Positions 34,695 to 43,435 of a stretch of 64,000 bases of DNA are shown in pieces; positions within the stretch are counted from its first letter, which is position 1; every line of letters begins with the position of its first letter. The stretch spans positions 2,468,001 through 2,532,000 of the forward strand of contig NZ_CP028918.1 in the NCBI RefSeq assembly GCF_003060865.1. Reading direction: 5' to 3'. The position numbers and the translations under genes are program-made. The DNA comes from Gemmobacter aquarius. GTDB taxonomy: Bacteria; Pseudomonadota; Alphaproteobacteria; Rhodobacterales; Rhodobacteraceae. The notes under the pieces were generated by a model, which had not been told where the DNA came from, did no database searches, and saw nothing but the letters and a program-made list of their open reading frames with translations.

Positions 34695-35734
34695 GCGTTC
34701 AACACCACCAGATCGCGCGCCGAAAAACTGACCGAGGTTTCAACCCCCACGGCAGGCGGCGGCGCATCAGCACGGTTGAACGTGTCCAGAGCCACCTGCG
34801 TGCCCGCCACCCGCGCCTTGATCCGCAGGATCGACCCGAGGAATTCGACCGCTTCCACCTTGGCAGGCAACGTCACCTCGCCCGCACCCAAATGCAGCGA
34901 TTCCGGTCGCAGCGCCACAGTCAGCCGCCCGCCCCGCGTGGCCTCCATCTCGTCGGACAGCCGCACCGTCACCCCGCCGATCCGCAAGGCACCCGCGCCT
35001 TCCGCTTCCGCCTCGAACAGGTTCAGCGTGCCGACGAAGGTGGCGACAAAGCGCGTCGTCGGGCGGTTATACACTTCGAACGGCGTGCCCACCTGTTCGG
35101 CAATCCCGCCGTTCATCACCACCACGCGGTCCGACATCGACAGCGCCTCTTCCTGATCATGCGTCACGAAGACCGCCGTGATCCCCAACTCGCGCTGGAT
35201 TTCCCGTATCTCGGTCCGCAAAGACACGCGTATCTTCGCATCCAGCGCCGACAAAGGCTCGTCCAGCAGCAGCACGCGCGGCCGCACCGCCAGCGCCCGC
35301 GCCAAAGCGACCCGCTGTTGCTGCCCGCCCGAAAGCTGGAACGGGAAGCGCCCGCCCAGATCGGGCAGACCGATCAAGCGCAGCATCTCGGCCACCACCT
35401 TGTCACGCTCGCCCCGTGCCACGCCCTTGACCTTCAGGCCAAAGGCCACGTTGTCCGCCACCGTCATGTTGGGAAACAGCGCATAGGCCTGAAACATCAT
35501 GCCAATCGCGCGTTCATTGGGCTTCTGCCCCGTCACGTCCTGCCCGTCGATATGGATGGTCCCCGCCGTCGGCGTCTCGAATCCCGCCACCATCCGCAGC
35601 ACCGTGGTCTTGCCACAGCCCGAAGGCCCCAGCAGCGACACGAACTCACCCTTGTCGATCGACAGGTCGAAATCCTTGACCACACGGTTCGCACCGAAGG
35701 TCTTGACCAGATTGCTAAGCTCAAGGAATGCCAT
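34691..35734 (-). CDS. ABC transporter ATPase, polyamine/iron type (PotA-like)
   Basis: ATP-hydrolysing subunit of the importer encoded at 34.7-38.6 kb. 347 residues: Walker A GPSGCGKT at 36-43, Q-loop FQAYALFPNMT, signature LSGGQQQR, Walker B VLLLDEPLSALD, H-loop VFVTHDQEEA, and a C-terminal TOBE domain (about 280-345). Its start overlaps the upstream permease stop (TGATG). MAFLELSNL is chosen as the start because 22 extra codons upstream lie inside the permease gene. Confidence 0.93.
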   Translation of the reverse strand: MAFLELSNLVKTFGANRVVKDFDLSIDKGEFVSLLGPSGCGKTTVLRMVAGFETPTAGTIHIDGQDVTGQKPNERAIGMMFQAYALFPNMTVADNVAFGLKVKGVARGERDKVVAEMLRLIGLPDLGGRFPFQLSGGQQQRVALARALAVRPRVLLLDEPLSALDAKIRVSLRTEIREIQRELGITAVFVTHDQEEALSMSDRVVVMNGGIAEQVGTPFEVYNRPTTRFVATFVGTLNLFEAEAEGAGALRIGGVTVRLSDEMEATRGGRLTVALRPESLHLGAGEVTLPAKVEAVEFLGSILRIKARVAGTQVALDTFNRADAPPPAVGVETSVSFSARDLVVLNA

Positions 35735-36516
35735 CAGGCTTTCGCCCTTTCGTGTTTCGAGAAACGGGTGACAAGCTGGATCAGCCCCATGCAGGCCCAT
35801 GTGATCGCAAAGGCGATCACCGCCAGCGCAGGCGGCTCATAGGCGCGGTTGGCCCCCAGCAGTTGCATGAACGGCCCGAACGCCGGACGGTTCAGCAAAG
35901 CCGCCATGGTGAATTCGCCGATCACGATGGCCAGCGTCAGGAAAGCGCCCGACAGCACCGCCACCAGCACATTGGGCAGGATGATCCGCGCCATGATGGT
36001 AAACCACCCGGCCCCGAGGCTTTGCGCGGCCTCGGTCAAGGTCGCGACATCGATGGTCCGCAGTCCGGTATCCACCGCACGATACATGTAAGGCAGCGCC
36101 AGCGTCGTATAGCCCATGGTCAGCAGGATATCCGTCCCCACCGCAGACCCCGTCAACGGCAACCAGCTCGACGTGTTGTAAAGCCGGATATAACCGAACA
36201 CGATGACGATGGCCGGAATGACCAGCGGCAAAAGCGTGATGAACTCGATCACAGGCCGCGCCTGCGGCAGTTTCAGCCGCACCCAATAGGCCGTCGGCAC
36301 CACCAGCACCACGCCCACCACGATGGTCGCCGCCGCCAGCCCCAGCGAATAGCCGAAGGTGGCCCAGAACGTCGGGTCTTCGAACACCTTCACATAGGCG
36401 TCGAACGAATAAACCCCGCGCCGCATCTTCAGACTGAACTCGGTCATCCCGACAAGGGGCAGCAGAAAGAACAGCGACCCGAAAATCAAAGCGGCCCAAG
36501 CCGCGATCCGGCTCAT
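35734..36516 (-). CDS. ABC transporter permease (PotC-like)
   Basis: 260 residues, six membrane helices (first at about 6-26). The binding-protein-dependent permease loop is EAAQSLGAGWFTIMARIILP (EAA motif, about 165-184). It starts at 36516 in an ATGA overlap with the stop of the partner permease. Part of a five-part set: SBP, two permeases, ATPase, in that order on the minus strand. Confidence 0.92.
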   Translation of the reverse strand: MSRIAAWAALIFGSLFFLLPLVGMTEFSLKMRRGVYSFDAYVKVFEDPTFWATFGYSLGLAAATIVVGVVLVVPTAYWVRLKLPQARPVIEFITLLPLVIPAIVIVFGYIRLYNTSSWLPLTGSAVGTDILLTMGYTTLALPYMYRAVDTGLRTIDVATLTEAAQSLGAGWFTIMARIILPNVLVAVLSGAFLTLAIVIGEFTMAALLNRPAFGPFMQLLGANRAYEPPALAVIAFAITWACMGLIQLVTRFSKHERAKA

Positions 36517-37391
36517 TTCAGCCACCTCTCCGACCGCGTTCGCAGCACGATATAGGTCACATTGGCCAACCCCGTGATCACGATCATCCCGAAAGCCAGC
36601 GCATAGCCAAGGTTCGGATTGCCCAGCACATCGCCCCTGATCTGCGCGAACAGCTTGATCGGCACGATGTTCAACTGCGGCCCGGCCAGCGCAAAGGCCG
36701 TGGCAACGGCCCCGAAAGCATTGGCGAACAAAAGCGCGAAAGTCCCCAGAAGCGACGGAAACAGAATGGGCAATGCCACCATCCGCCAATACTGCGCGCC
36801 GGTCGCGCCCAAAACCGCCGCCGCCTCGCGCCATTCGCGCTTCAACCCGTCAAGCGCGGGCGTGATGATCAAGATCATCAACGGAATCTGGAAGAACAGA
36901 TAGGTAACCACCAAGCCCCATACGCTCAGCAGATTGAAGCCTAAAGCCCGCAGGTTGATCCCGAACTCGGTCTTCAGCCACAGCGTCACCAGACCCGCAG
37001 GCCCCAGCGTGGCGATAAAGGCAAATGCCAGAGGCACGCCCGCAAAATTGGATGCGACACCCGAAAAGGTCAGAAGCGGTCCGCGAATTCCCTTGGGCAG
37101 CCCGCCGAACACCACCGCCGCCGCCATCGCAAAGCCGATGGCACAACCCAGCACAGCCGAGATCACCGACAGCTTGATCGACGTCCAATAGGCGGCGCGG
37201 ATCGAACCGGTGTTCAGATCGACCATGTTCTGAAAGGTGAACCCGCCATCCACATCCTGGAATGCCCCGATCACCACCTTCATGGTCGGCAGTATCAGGA
37301 ACAGCAGGGCAAACACGGCAAAGGGCAACAGCCCCAGCCATTCCAACGGCAGGCGCAGGCGCTTTCGTGGCGCTGCTTCGTCTCTGGCCAT
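36513..37391 (-). CDS. ABC transporter permease (PotB-like)
   Basis: 292 residues, six membrane helices (first at about 18-38) after a charged N-terminus MARDEAAPRKRLRLPLEW. The EAA loop is EAAAVLGATGAQYWRMVALP (about 190-209). The start ATG 37391 is preferred over upstream in-frame starts because GGGGAG lies 5 bases before it. Lies 112 bases after the binding-protein gene. Confidence 0.92.
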   Translation of the reverse strand: MARDEAAPRKRLRLPLEWLGLLPFAVFALLFLILPTMKVVIGAFQDVDGGFTFQNMVDLNTGSIRAAYWTSIKLSVISAVLGCAIGFAMAAAVVFGGLPKGIRGPLLTFSGVASNFAGVPLAFAFIATLGPAGLVTLWLKTEFGINLRALGFNLLSVWGLVVTYLFFQIPLMILIITPALDGLKREWREAAAVLGATGAQYWRMVALPILFPSLLGTFALLFANAFGAVATAFALAGPQLNIVPIKLFAQIRGDVLGNPNLGYALAFGMIVITGLANVTYIVLRTRSERWLK

Positions 37392-37503
37392 CCGGCTCCC
37401 CTGTCTGTCGTCACGCAAAACATCCAAGGCCATCGCGCGGCCCCTACCCATGGCAAACGCCCGCCCCGCCAACCGGCAGGGCGGGCGTCGCCGTCTCTAT
37501 CGC

Positions 37504-38607
37504 TTACTCGACGACTGCGCCGACAGTGGCGTCCCAGCCCTCGGTCACTGCCGCCTTGTTGGCGTCAACTTCCTCGAGCGTCGGGAAATAGGCGTTCTTG
37601 TAGGCTTCTGCCGGCGGCATGGCGTCGAGAACCTCCTGCGGCACCTTGCCAGCCGAAACCATCTCGTCGAAGCGCGCGGTATGGCAACCGCCCTTGATGT
37701 AGCCAAGCTGCCCCTCGTCCGAGAAGATGTGCTCCATCCAAAGCTTCGCGGCATTGGGCTGCGGAGCGTAAGCGCTGATCGCCTGCACATAGACACCGGC
37801 AAGGGCGGTCGATTTCGGCACGACCACCTCGACCGGCGGGTTGCCTGCAAGGCTCTTGCCCCATGCCAGACCGTTATAGTCCCATGCGATGATGATCGGC
37901 GTGGTGCCTTGTGCCAGCGTGCCGGACTTGCCGACGGCCGGAACGAAATTGCCCGCATCGTTCAACTGCTTGAAGAACTCGAGACCGGCCTTGCCAGCAT
38001 CGGCACCGGCTTTGGCGCCCGTCGACATGCCAGCTGCCATGATGGCCGAGATCGCCTGGTTCGACGACCGCGGATCGCCGGTCAGCGCAATCTGTCCCGC
38101 ATATTCGGGCTTCATCAGATCGGCCCAGTCCTGCGGAACGTTGGCAACGAGGTCCTTGTTCACGACGAAAGCCATCACACCGTAATAGGCACCGTACCAA
38201 TGCCCGTCCGCATCCTTGATGCCTTCCGGGATCGCGTCCCAGGTGGCGACCTTGTAGGGCTGCGTCAGCCCCTCGGCCTTGGCCGAAGGTCCGAAGGCCA
38301 GACCCACGTCGATGACGTCGGGCGCCTGCGGGCCTTTGTTGTCCTTGTTGGCCTTGATGGCCTCGATCTCGTCGGCCGAACCCGCATCGGGGTTCAGTTC
38401 GTTCACGGTCAGCTCAGGATGCTTCGCCTTGAACGAGGCGATGATGTCGCCATAGCCACACCAGTCATGCGGCAGCGCGATCGTGGTCAGCGTGCCTTCG
38501 GTCGTGGCAGCGGCCTCGATCTCTTCCAGCGATTGAGCCACAGCCATCGGCGCGGCCAGCATGGCGGCCATTCCCGCCGAAGCCATAAGCATTTTGCGAA
38601 TCGTCAT
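37504..38607 (-). CDS. ABC transporter substrate-binding protein (PotD/iron-type)
   Basis: Periplasmic binding protein. 367 residues: signal peptide at about 1-24 (AAPMAVAQ), then a two-lobe SBP fold with TIALPHDWCGYGDIIASFKAKHPELTV-type lobe start, YYGVMAFVVNKDLV near 140-153 and TTPIIIAWDYNGLAWG near 245-260. Two cysteines (HDWCGY, GGCHTA) could pair. Family members bind polyamines, amino acids or iron; here the transporter lies between guanine deaminase and an 8-oxoguanine-deaminase-type gene, so a purine-related ligand is possible. Confidence 0.88.
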   Translation of the reverse strand: MTIRKMLMASAGMAAMLAAPMAVAQSLEEIEAAATTEGTLTTIALPHDWCGYGDIIASFKAKHPELTVNELNPDAGSADEIEAIKANKDNKGPQAPDVIDVGLAFGPSAKAEGLTQPYKVATWDAIPEGIKDADGHWYGAYYGVMAFVVNKDLVANVPQDWADLMKPEYAGQIALTGDPRSSNQAISAIMAAGMSTGAKAGADAGKAGLEFFKQLNDAGNFVPAVGKSGTLAQGTTPIIIAWDYNGLAWGKSLAGNPPVEVVVPKSTALAGVYVQAISAYAPQPNAAKLWMEHIFSDEGQLGYIKGGCHTARFDEMVSAGKVPQEVLDAMPPAEAYKNAYFPTLEEVDANKAAVTEGWDATVGAVVE

Positions 38608-38802
38608 TCTTCATCTCCCTGGTCAGAAATTACTGACCGGTTTCCATAAGGCACGCCAAGCACCGGCTTGGCAGCCCTCTCGAACCGACCTGTTACAAAG
38701 CTAAAAGACCTTGTTACAATCCGGCAAGCCTCCATCGCATGCCAATGTAACAATTCTTCCGCCGCCGCTTGGCAAAGAAGAGGATTTATCAGATTTTCTG
38801 GC
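38608..38802 (-). promoter_or_regulatory. Regulatory region of the ABC operon
   Basis: Read on the minus strand toward the binding-protein gene. Three TGTTACA heptamers: 38691-38697 and 38712-38718 direct (21 bp apart) and 38746-38752 inverted. Then a perfect hairpin GCCAAGC-ACCG-GCTTGGC (38655-38672), and the inverted repeat GGTCAG-AAATTA-CTGACC (38621-38638) a few bases before the Shine-Dalgarno AGGGAGA. The heptamers look like regulator half-sites; the last repeat could be an operator or mRNA structure masking the ribosome site. Confidence 0.55.
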
Positions 38803-39120
38803 CTATTCCGCCAGATCCCACCCGTCAGGGTAGAAATCATGCCGCAGCGCAATCTCGGTCGACAGCCGCTCCTTCTCCCAGATCGCCTCGGGCGTCACCG
38901 GAATCGGCCCGACACTCGCCACCAGCGAAATGCCGTCCTCCTCGCGCTGGGTCTTGAACCCCTTGGCCTTCAACTCCTTCTCCAGCCCCGCCCAATTCGC
39001 ATCCGTCTCTTCCAGAAAGAACACGAACTCGACCATCGCCGTCGCAGGCAGGTTCTTCACCCCCTTGAAACTGGCGAATGTCTCGCGCCGCTGCGCCTCG
39101 TAATTATGTGCAATCGCCAT
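38803..39120 (-). CDS. RraB-family protein (RNase E regulator type)
   Basis: 105 residues resembling RraB/DUF1260 proteins: MVEFVFFLEETDANWAGLEKELKAKGF near 29-55 and the C-terminal signature RHDFYPDGWDLAE (Y-x-DGW). In E. coli RraB binds and modulates RNase E; that function is not proven for alphaproteobacterial members. It starts 3 bases after the deaminase stop, so it is the second gene of that operon. Confidence 0.75.
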   Translation of the reverse strand: MAIAHNYEAQRRETFASFKGVKNLPATAMVEFVFFLEETDANWAGLEKELKAKGFKTQREEDGISLVASVGPIPVTPEAIWEKERLSTEIALRHDFYPDGWDLAE

Positions 39121-39123
39121 CTT

Positions 39124-40461
39124 CTATCCCATCAGCCTTGCTGCCAGCCTGTTCTGCGTCTCGACAACCCGTCCCAGATCGACCGTCGCCATCTGCCCGT
39201 CCCTTACCACCCGACGCCCCTCGACGAACAGATCGCGCACCCGCATCGGACCACAAAAGACCAGCGCGGCCACCGGATCCCATGCCCCCGCAGCTTCCAC
39301 CCCCGACACGTCCCACACGGCAATATCGGCTCTCTTGCCAACCTCCAGCGACCCGCAATCGCCGCGCCCCAGCACCAGCGCCCCGCCCAGCGTCGCAATC
39401 TCCAGCGCCTCGCGTGCGCCCATCGCATCCGCCCCCAGCGCCACCCGCTGCAACAGCATGGCCTGACGCGCCTCGCCGATCAGGTTGCCCGCATCGTTGC
39501 TGGCCGATCCGTCGACCCCCAACCCCACCTTCACCCCCGCATCCCGCATCGCCCGCACCGGAGCAATCCCCGACCCCAACCGACAATTCGAGCAAGGACA
39601 ATGCGCCACCCCCGTGCCTGACCGCGCGAAAAGCGAAATCTCGGCCCCGTCCAGCTTCACGCAATGCGCGTGCCAGACATCTTCCCCCGTCCATCCCAGA
39701 TCTTCGGCATATTGTCCCGGACGGCAGCCGAACTTGGCCAGCGAATACGCAATATCCTCGTCGTTCTCCGCCAGATGGGTGTGCAGCATCACGCCCTTGT
39801 CCCGCGCCAGAACCGCCGCTTCCCGCATCAGATCGCGGCTCACCGAAAACGGCGAACAGGGCGCCAGCCCCACCCGCACCATCGCCCCCTCGCCCGCATC
39901 GTGAAACGCGTCCACCACACGAACCATATCTTCCAGTATATCCGCCTCGCGCTCCACCAGCGCATCCGGCGGCAACCCGCCATCGCTCTCGCCGATGCTC
40001 ATCGCCCCCCGCGTCGGATGGAACCGCAACCCCACCTCGCCCGCCGCATCGATCGTATCTTCCAGCCGCGCCCCGCCCGGATAAAGGTACAGATGGTCCG
40101 AGGTCAGCGAACACCCCGAAAGCGCCAGTTCCGCCAACCCGACCTGAGCTGACACGAACACCTCCTCCGGCCCGAACCGCGCCCAGATCGGGTACAGCGT
40201 CTTCAACCAGCCAAACAGCAGCGCATCCTGCCCGCCGGGAACCGCCCGCGTCAAAGTCTGGTACAGATGGTGATGCGTGTTCACCAACCCCGGCGTCACC
40301 ACGCAGCCCCGCGCCTCGACCACCTCGCCGGTGGTCACAAGCCCCGTGCCAACGCCCGCGATCACCCCGCCGCGGATCAGCACATCCCCGCCCGCAATCT
40401 CGCGCCGCGCCCCGTCCATCGTGACAACGGCCGCAGCCCCGCGGATCAAAACCTCGTCCAT
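39124..40461 (-). CDS. 8-oxoguanine deaminase-type amidohydrolase
   Basis: Metal-dependent deaminase of the ATZ/TRZ-guanine deaminase superfamily. 445 residues: HxH motif VNTHHHLYQTLTRAVPGGQD (about 59-78), LTSDHLYLYPGG (about 120-131), metal His in LHTHLAENDED, GEDVWHAHCVKLD and the catalytic Asp in LGVDGSASND. The pairing of LTSDHLYLYP with the CPCSNCRLGSGIAP block is typical of 8-oxoguanine deaminases, which turn 8-oxoguanine into urate. Hydroxyatrazine-type activity is the main alternative. Start ATG 40461 (MDEVLIRGAAAVVTMD). Confidence 0.8.
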   Translation of the reverse strand: MDEVLIRGAAAVVTMDGARREIAGGDVLIRGGVIAGVGTGLVTTGEVVEARGCVVTPGLVNTHHHLYQTLTRAVPGGQDALLFGWLKTLYPIWARFGPEEVFVSAQVGLAELALSGCSLTSDHLYLYPGGARLEDTIDAAGEVGLRFHPTRGAMSIGESDGGLPPDALVEREADILEDMVRVVDAFHDAGEGAMVRVGLAPCSPFSVSRDLMREAAVLARDKGVMLHTHLAENDEDIAYSLAKFGCRPGQYAEDLGWTGEDVWHAHCVKLDGAEISLFARSGTGVAHCPCSNCRLGSGIAPVRAMRDAGVKVGLGVDGSASNDAGNLIGEARQAMLLQRVALGADAMGAREALEIATLGGALVLGRGDCGSLEVGKRADIAVWDVSGVEAAGAWDPVAALVFCGPMRVRDLFVEGRRVVRDGQMATVDLGRVVETQNRLAARLMG

Positions 40462-40578
40462 GGCAAACCCCCCGACCCTTCGGTGCAAGCCACTCCGGCC
40501 AAACCCGCGCGACAGAAGGGGAAAGGACTCGCGCCAAGCCCGGAAACCCTACCCCAACCCAGCCTTCCCCTCAAACCC

Positions 40579-40709
40579 ATTCACACTCGCCCAAATATCC
40601 CGCCGGGGGAGAGGGGCCGCACGGCCCCTCGGGGGGCGCGAAGCCCCCCTCTTCACCCGAGCGTAAGCGAGATGAAAGACTTGCGCGGGCCTGCCCGCGC
40701 TCCGTTTGG
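40579..40709 (-). repeat. 3'-end repeat element, copy 4 (long form)
   Basis: Starts immediately after the hisN stop and reads on the minus strand: TGACCAAACGGAGCGCGGGC hairpin, GCAAGTCTTTCATCTCGCT, GCTCGGGTGAAGAGGGGGGC hairpin, GGGGCCGTGCGGCCCC hairpin, then GGCGGGATATTTGGGCGAG. The same modules in the same order make up both arms of 50664-50938. Whole element about 130 bases. Confidence 0.85.
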
Positions 40710-41510
40710 TCAGCCGTTCAGCAGCGCCAGCGCCTCGGCATGGATCTCCGCATTGGCCGCAGCCAGCACGCGGCCTCCGTCATGGCAGGGCCGCCCCTGC
40801 CAATCGGTCATGATGCCACCCGCCGCCTCGATCACCGCAATCGGCGCCTGCACGTCATAGGCCTGCAACCCCGCCTCGATCACCAGATCGATCATCCCCG
40901 CCGCAACCAGCGCATAGGCGTAGCAATCCGTGCCATAGCGCACCAGCTTCGCCCGCCCGGCCACACGGCGGAACGCGGCCCCCTCCTCGGGCGTGCCCAC
41001 CTCGGGAAAGGTCGAAAACAGGATCGCCTCGCCCAAAGGCCGCGCCGCGCGGCAGCGCAGGGGCGCAACCCCCGAAGGCCCCGTCACCAGCGCCCGCCCC
41101 AGACCACCCTCGAACCGCTCGCGGATATAGGGCTGGTCGATCACCCCGTAGACCGGCCCCGCCGCGTCACGCACCGAGATCAGCACCCCCCAGGTCGGCG
41201 TGCCGGAAAGATACCCGCGCGTCCCGTCGATGGGGTCGAGCACCCAGGTCAGCCCGCTCGTCCCCGCGACAGGCCCGAACTCCTCGCCCAGCACACCGTC
41301 CGCCGGACGCCGCCGCGCCAATATCTCGCGCATCCGCGTCTCGGACAGCCGGTCCGCCACCGTCACCGGATCGAACCGCTCCACTTCCTTGTTGTCTGCC
41401 GTCAGCCCGCCCGAGCGGAAATGCAGAAGCGTCGCCTCGCGCGCGGCTTCTGCCAGTTCGGCTGCGGTCGCAAAGATATCTTCCGCCTCGTCTGCCGAAA
41501 TCCGTTCCAT
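40710..41510 (-). CDS. hisN: Histidinol-phosphatase / inositol-monophosphatase family (HisN type)
   Basis: 266 residues. Metal-site motifs: GEEFGP at 75-80, WVLDPIDGTRGYLSG at 88-102 (the Gly-Thr-Arg-Gly variant typical of the alphaproteobacterial histidinol-phosphatase group rather than SuhB), and the C-terminal QAYDVQAPIAVIEAAGG. Expected to dephosphorylate histidinol-phosphate in histidine synthesis. GGAGG lies about 10 bases before ATG 41510. The gene is followed by the long repeat element on its own strand. Confidence 0.85.
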   Translation of the reverse strand: MERISADEAEDIFATAAELAEAAREATLLHFRSGGLTADNKEVERFDPVTVADRLSETRMREILARRRPADGVLGEEFGPVAGTSGLTWVLDPIDGTRGYLSGTPTWGVLISVRDAAGPVYGVIDQPYIRERFEGGLGRALVTGPSGVAPLRCRAARPLGEAILFSTFPEVGTPEEGAAFRRVAGRAKLVRYGTDCYAYALVAAGMIDLVIEAGLQAYDVQAPIAVIEAAGGIMTDWQGRPCHDGGRVLAAANAEIHAEALALLNG

Positions 41511-41587
41511 ATCTGCCTCCGCCTGACTGCCCTCCCCGCCTAAGCGCGGGAAGGATACGCGTCAAGCATGGCAAGTCGTCTCGGCCC

Positions 41588-41950
41588 TCAGGCCGCGTCG
41601 CTCAGCACGCGGGCCAGATCGAACAGGCGGCGGCGCTGCGCCTCGGGGATCGCGTAATACGACCGCACCAGTTCCAGCGCTTCCTTGTCGGCCATGAAAT
41701 CGCTTTCGGCGGCACGGGCCGTCTCGCGGGCATCATCCAGCCCTTCGAAGAAGAAGCCGATGGTCACACCCAGCGCATCTGCCACATCCCAAAGCCGCGA
41801 TGCCGAAACGCGGTTCATCCCGGTCTCGTATTTCTGGATCTGCTGGAACTTGATCCCGACCTTGTCGGCCAATTGCTGTTGCGTCATCCCCACCATCCAG
41901 CGACGATGGCGGATACGCTTGCCCACATGCGCGTCAACCGGGTGTTTCAT
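41588..41950 (-). CDS. XRE-family transcriptional regulator
   Basis: 120 residues. N-terminal HTH_3 domain (about 9-65): IRHRRWMVGMTQQQLADKVG, IKFQQIQKYETGMNRVSASR, LWDVADALGV. C-terminal part (about 70-120) is helical, EALELVRSYYAIPEAQRRRLFDLARVL, and probably dimerises. This HTH family is common and often multi-copy in Rhodobacterales. Targets unknown. It lies between hisN and a gene-free AT-rich region on its upstream side, where it may bind its own promoter. Confidence 0.9.
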   Translation of the reverse strand: MKHPVDAHVGKRIRHRRWMVGMTQQQLADKVGIKFQQIQKYETGMNRVSASRLWDVADALGVTIGFFFEGLDDARETARAAESDFMADKEALELVRSYYAIPEAQRRRLFDLARVLSDAA

Positions 41951-42290
41951 GGCTCAAAGCTCCTGCATACCTGTCCGTACAAACCTATAAGCATAATCCA
42001 TGCCAAAATCAGCGAAGCGCAGCAGAACGGAAAAAAATCGGACGAAGCCCCGAAAACCTGTCTTTTTGGATATGTCTAATTATACAGTCGGACAAGTATT
42101 ACCCCCTGAAAGCGAGTGATCATCCTGTGCGGTTTCGAAACAAAAGATATACGCCTTTAGCGTGTTTAGCTTTTTGATTCGCAATTTGCAAATAACACGC
42201 CAAAAATTCGCAAAACGCAACGAAGCGCAAGCCGCATTCCCGTCCAACCTGCGGCTCCTTGCGTCGCAACACGCAACAAGAGCAATGAAC
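41951..42290. other. AT-rich intergenic region between XRE regulator and quinone oxidoreductase genes
   Basis: 340 bases without a gene, with AT-rich parts at 41990-42130 and 42150-42210 (GTCTAATTATACAGTCGGAC; TTTAGCTTTTTGATTCGCAA). It must hold divergent promoters for the XRE regulator and the quinone oxidoreductase; TGTCCG/CGGAC half-sites at 41968 and 42088 could be operator parts. No RNA gene recognised. Confidence 0.4.
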
Positions 42291-43256
42291 ATGCGCGCCT
42301 GGCAGATCGAAACCCTCGGCTCCGCACCCGTAATGCGCGACCTGCCCCGGCCCGTTCCGACCGCCGGACAGGCTTTGGTCGCGATCGAGGCCTGCGGTCT
42401 GAACTTCGCCGACCTCCTCATGGCCGAAGGCCGCTATCAGGAACGCCCCGCGCTGCCCTTCATTCCCGGCCTCGAATGTGCCGGCACCGTCCTTGCCCTC
42501 GGCCCCGACACCATAGGCCCGGCACCCGGCACCCGCGTCGCCTGCAACGCCGGCATCGGCGGGCTGGCCGAGGCCGGAGCCTTTCCCGTCGAAACCCTCG
42601 TCCCGATCCCCGATGCGCTCTCCTTTGAACAGGCGGCAGGCTTCCAGATCGCCTATGGCACCTCGCACCTCGCCCTGTCGCACCTCGCCCGCCTGCAACC
42701 GTCCGAAACCCTGCTCGTCCTTGGCGCGGCCGGAGGCGTGGGCCTGACGGCGGTAGAAATCGGCGCCGCCCTCGGTGCCCGCGTGATCGCCTGCGCCCGT
42801 GGCCCCGAAAAACTGGCCATCGCCCGCGCGGCAGGCGCATCCGTAACCATCGACAGCGACACGCCCGACCTGAAAGCCGTCTTGAAAGCCCTCGGTGGCG
42901 TCGATGTCGTCTATGATCCTGTGGGCGGCGATGCCTTTGCAGCCGCCTTGCGCGCCACCCGCCCCGGCGGACGCATCCTGACCATAGGCTTCGCATCCGG
43001 CAGCGTGCCGCAGATTCCCGCCAACCTTCTTCTGGTCAAGAACCTCAGCGTGATCGGCCTGTGGTGGGGCGGTTACGCCAAATTCGCACCCGGAACCGTG
43101 TCAGCCACCCTGTCCACCCTCTTCGACTGGTTCGCCGCAGGCCGCCTGTCCCCGCACATCTCGCACGTCCTGCCGTTCGATGCCCTTCCCGGCGGCCTCG
43201 ATCTCTTGCGGTCACGTGCCGCAATAGGCAAGGTCATCCTCCGCACGCGGGCCTGA
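42291..43256 (+). CDS. Zinc-free NADPH:quinone oxidoreductase family protein
   Basis: 321-residue medium-chain dehydrogenase/reductase of the Qor type. Landmarks: CGLNFADLLMAEGRYQ (about 34-49), PFIPGLECAGTV (about 55-66), the NADP-binding LVLGAAGGVGLTAVEIGAAL (about 140-159), YDPVGGDAF and GRILTIGFASG. No zinc ligands, as usual for Qor. Reduces quinones or enones with NADPH. ATG 42291 gives the usual MRAWQIETLG start; ATG 42285, two codons earlier, cannot be excluded. Confidence 0.9.
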   Translation: MRAWQIETLGSAPVMRDLPRPVPTAGQALVAIEACGLNFADLLMAEGRYQERPALPFIPGLECAGTVLALGPDTIGPAPGTRVACNAGIGGLAEAGAFPVETLVPIPDALSFEQAAGFQIAYGTSHLALSHLARLQPSETLLVLGAAGGVGLTAVEIGAALGARVIACARGPEKLAIARAAGASVTIDSDTPDLKAVLKALGGVDVVYDPVGGDAFAAALRATRPGGRILTIGFASGSVPQIPANLLLVKNLSVIGLWWGGYAKFAPGTVSATLSTLFDWFAAGRLSPHISHVLPFDALPGGLDLLRSRAAIGKVILRTRA

Positions 43257-43435
43257 CAAACCACTCCCGCCACTTTGCAAACAGCCCCGCGAAGGCCACT
43301 CGCGCAGCCGGCCCGCCTCGTCGGGTTTTCGTCCGGCAGGTTCTTGAAATGCTGCGCGATGATCCCGATATGGAACGCATACGGACTGCGGGGCCAAACA
43401 ATCCGCAGCCGGGGGTCAATATCGGAGGCTTATAT

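Noticed and set aside
36850-37341. Separate minus-strand gene inside the permease region
   Set aside because: Out-of-frame shadow of the PotB-like permease with no motif.
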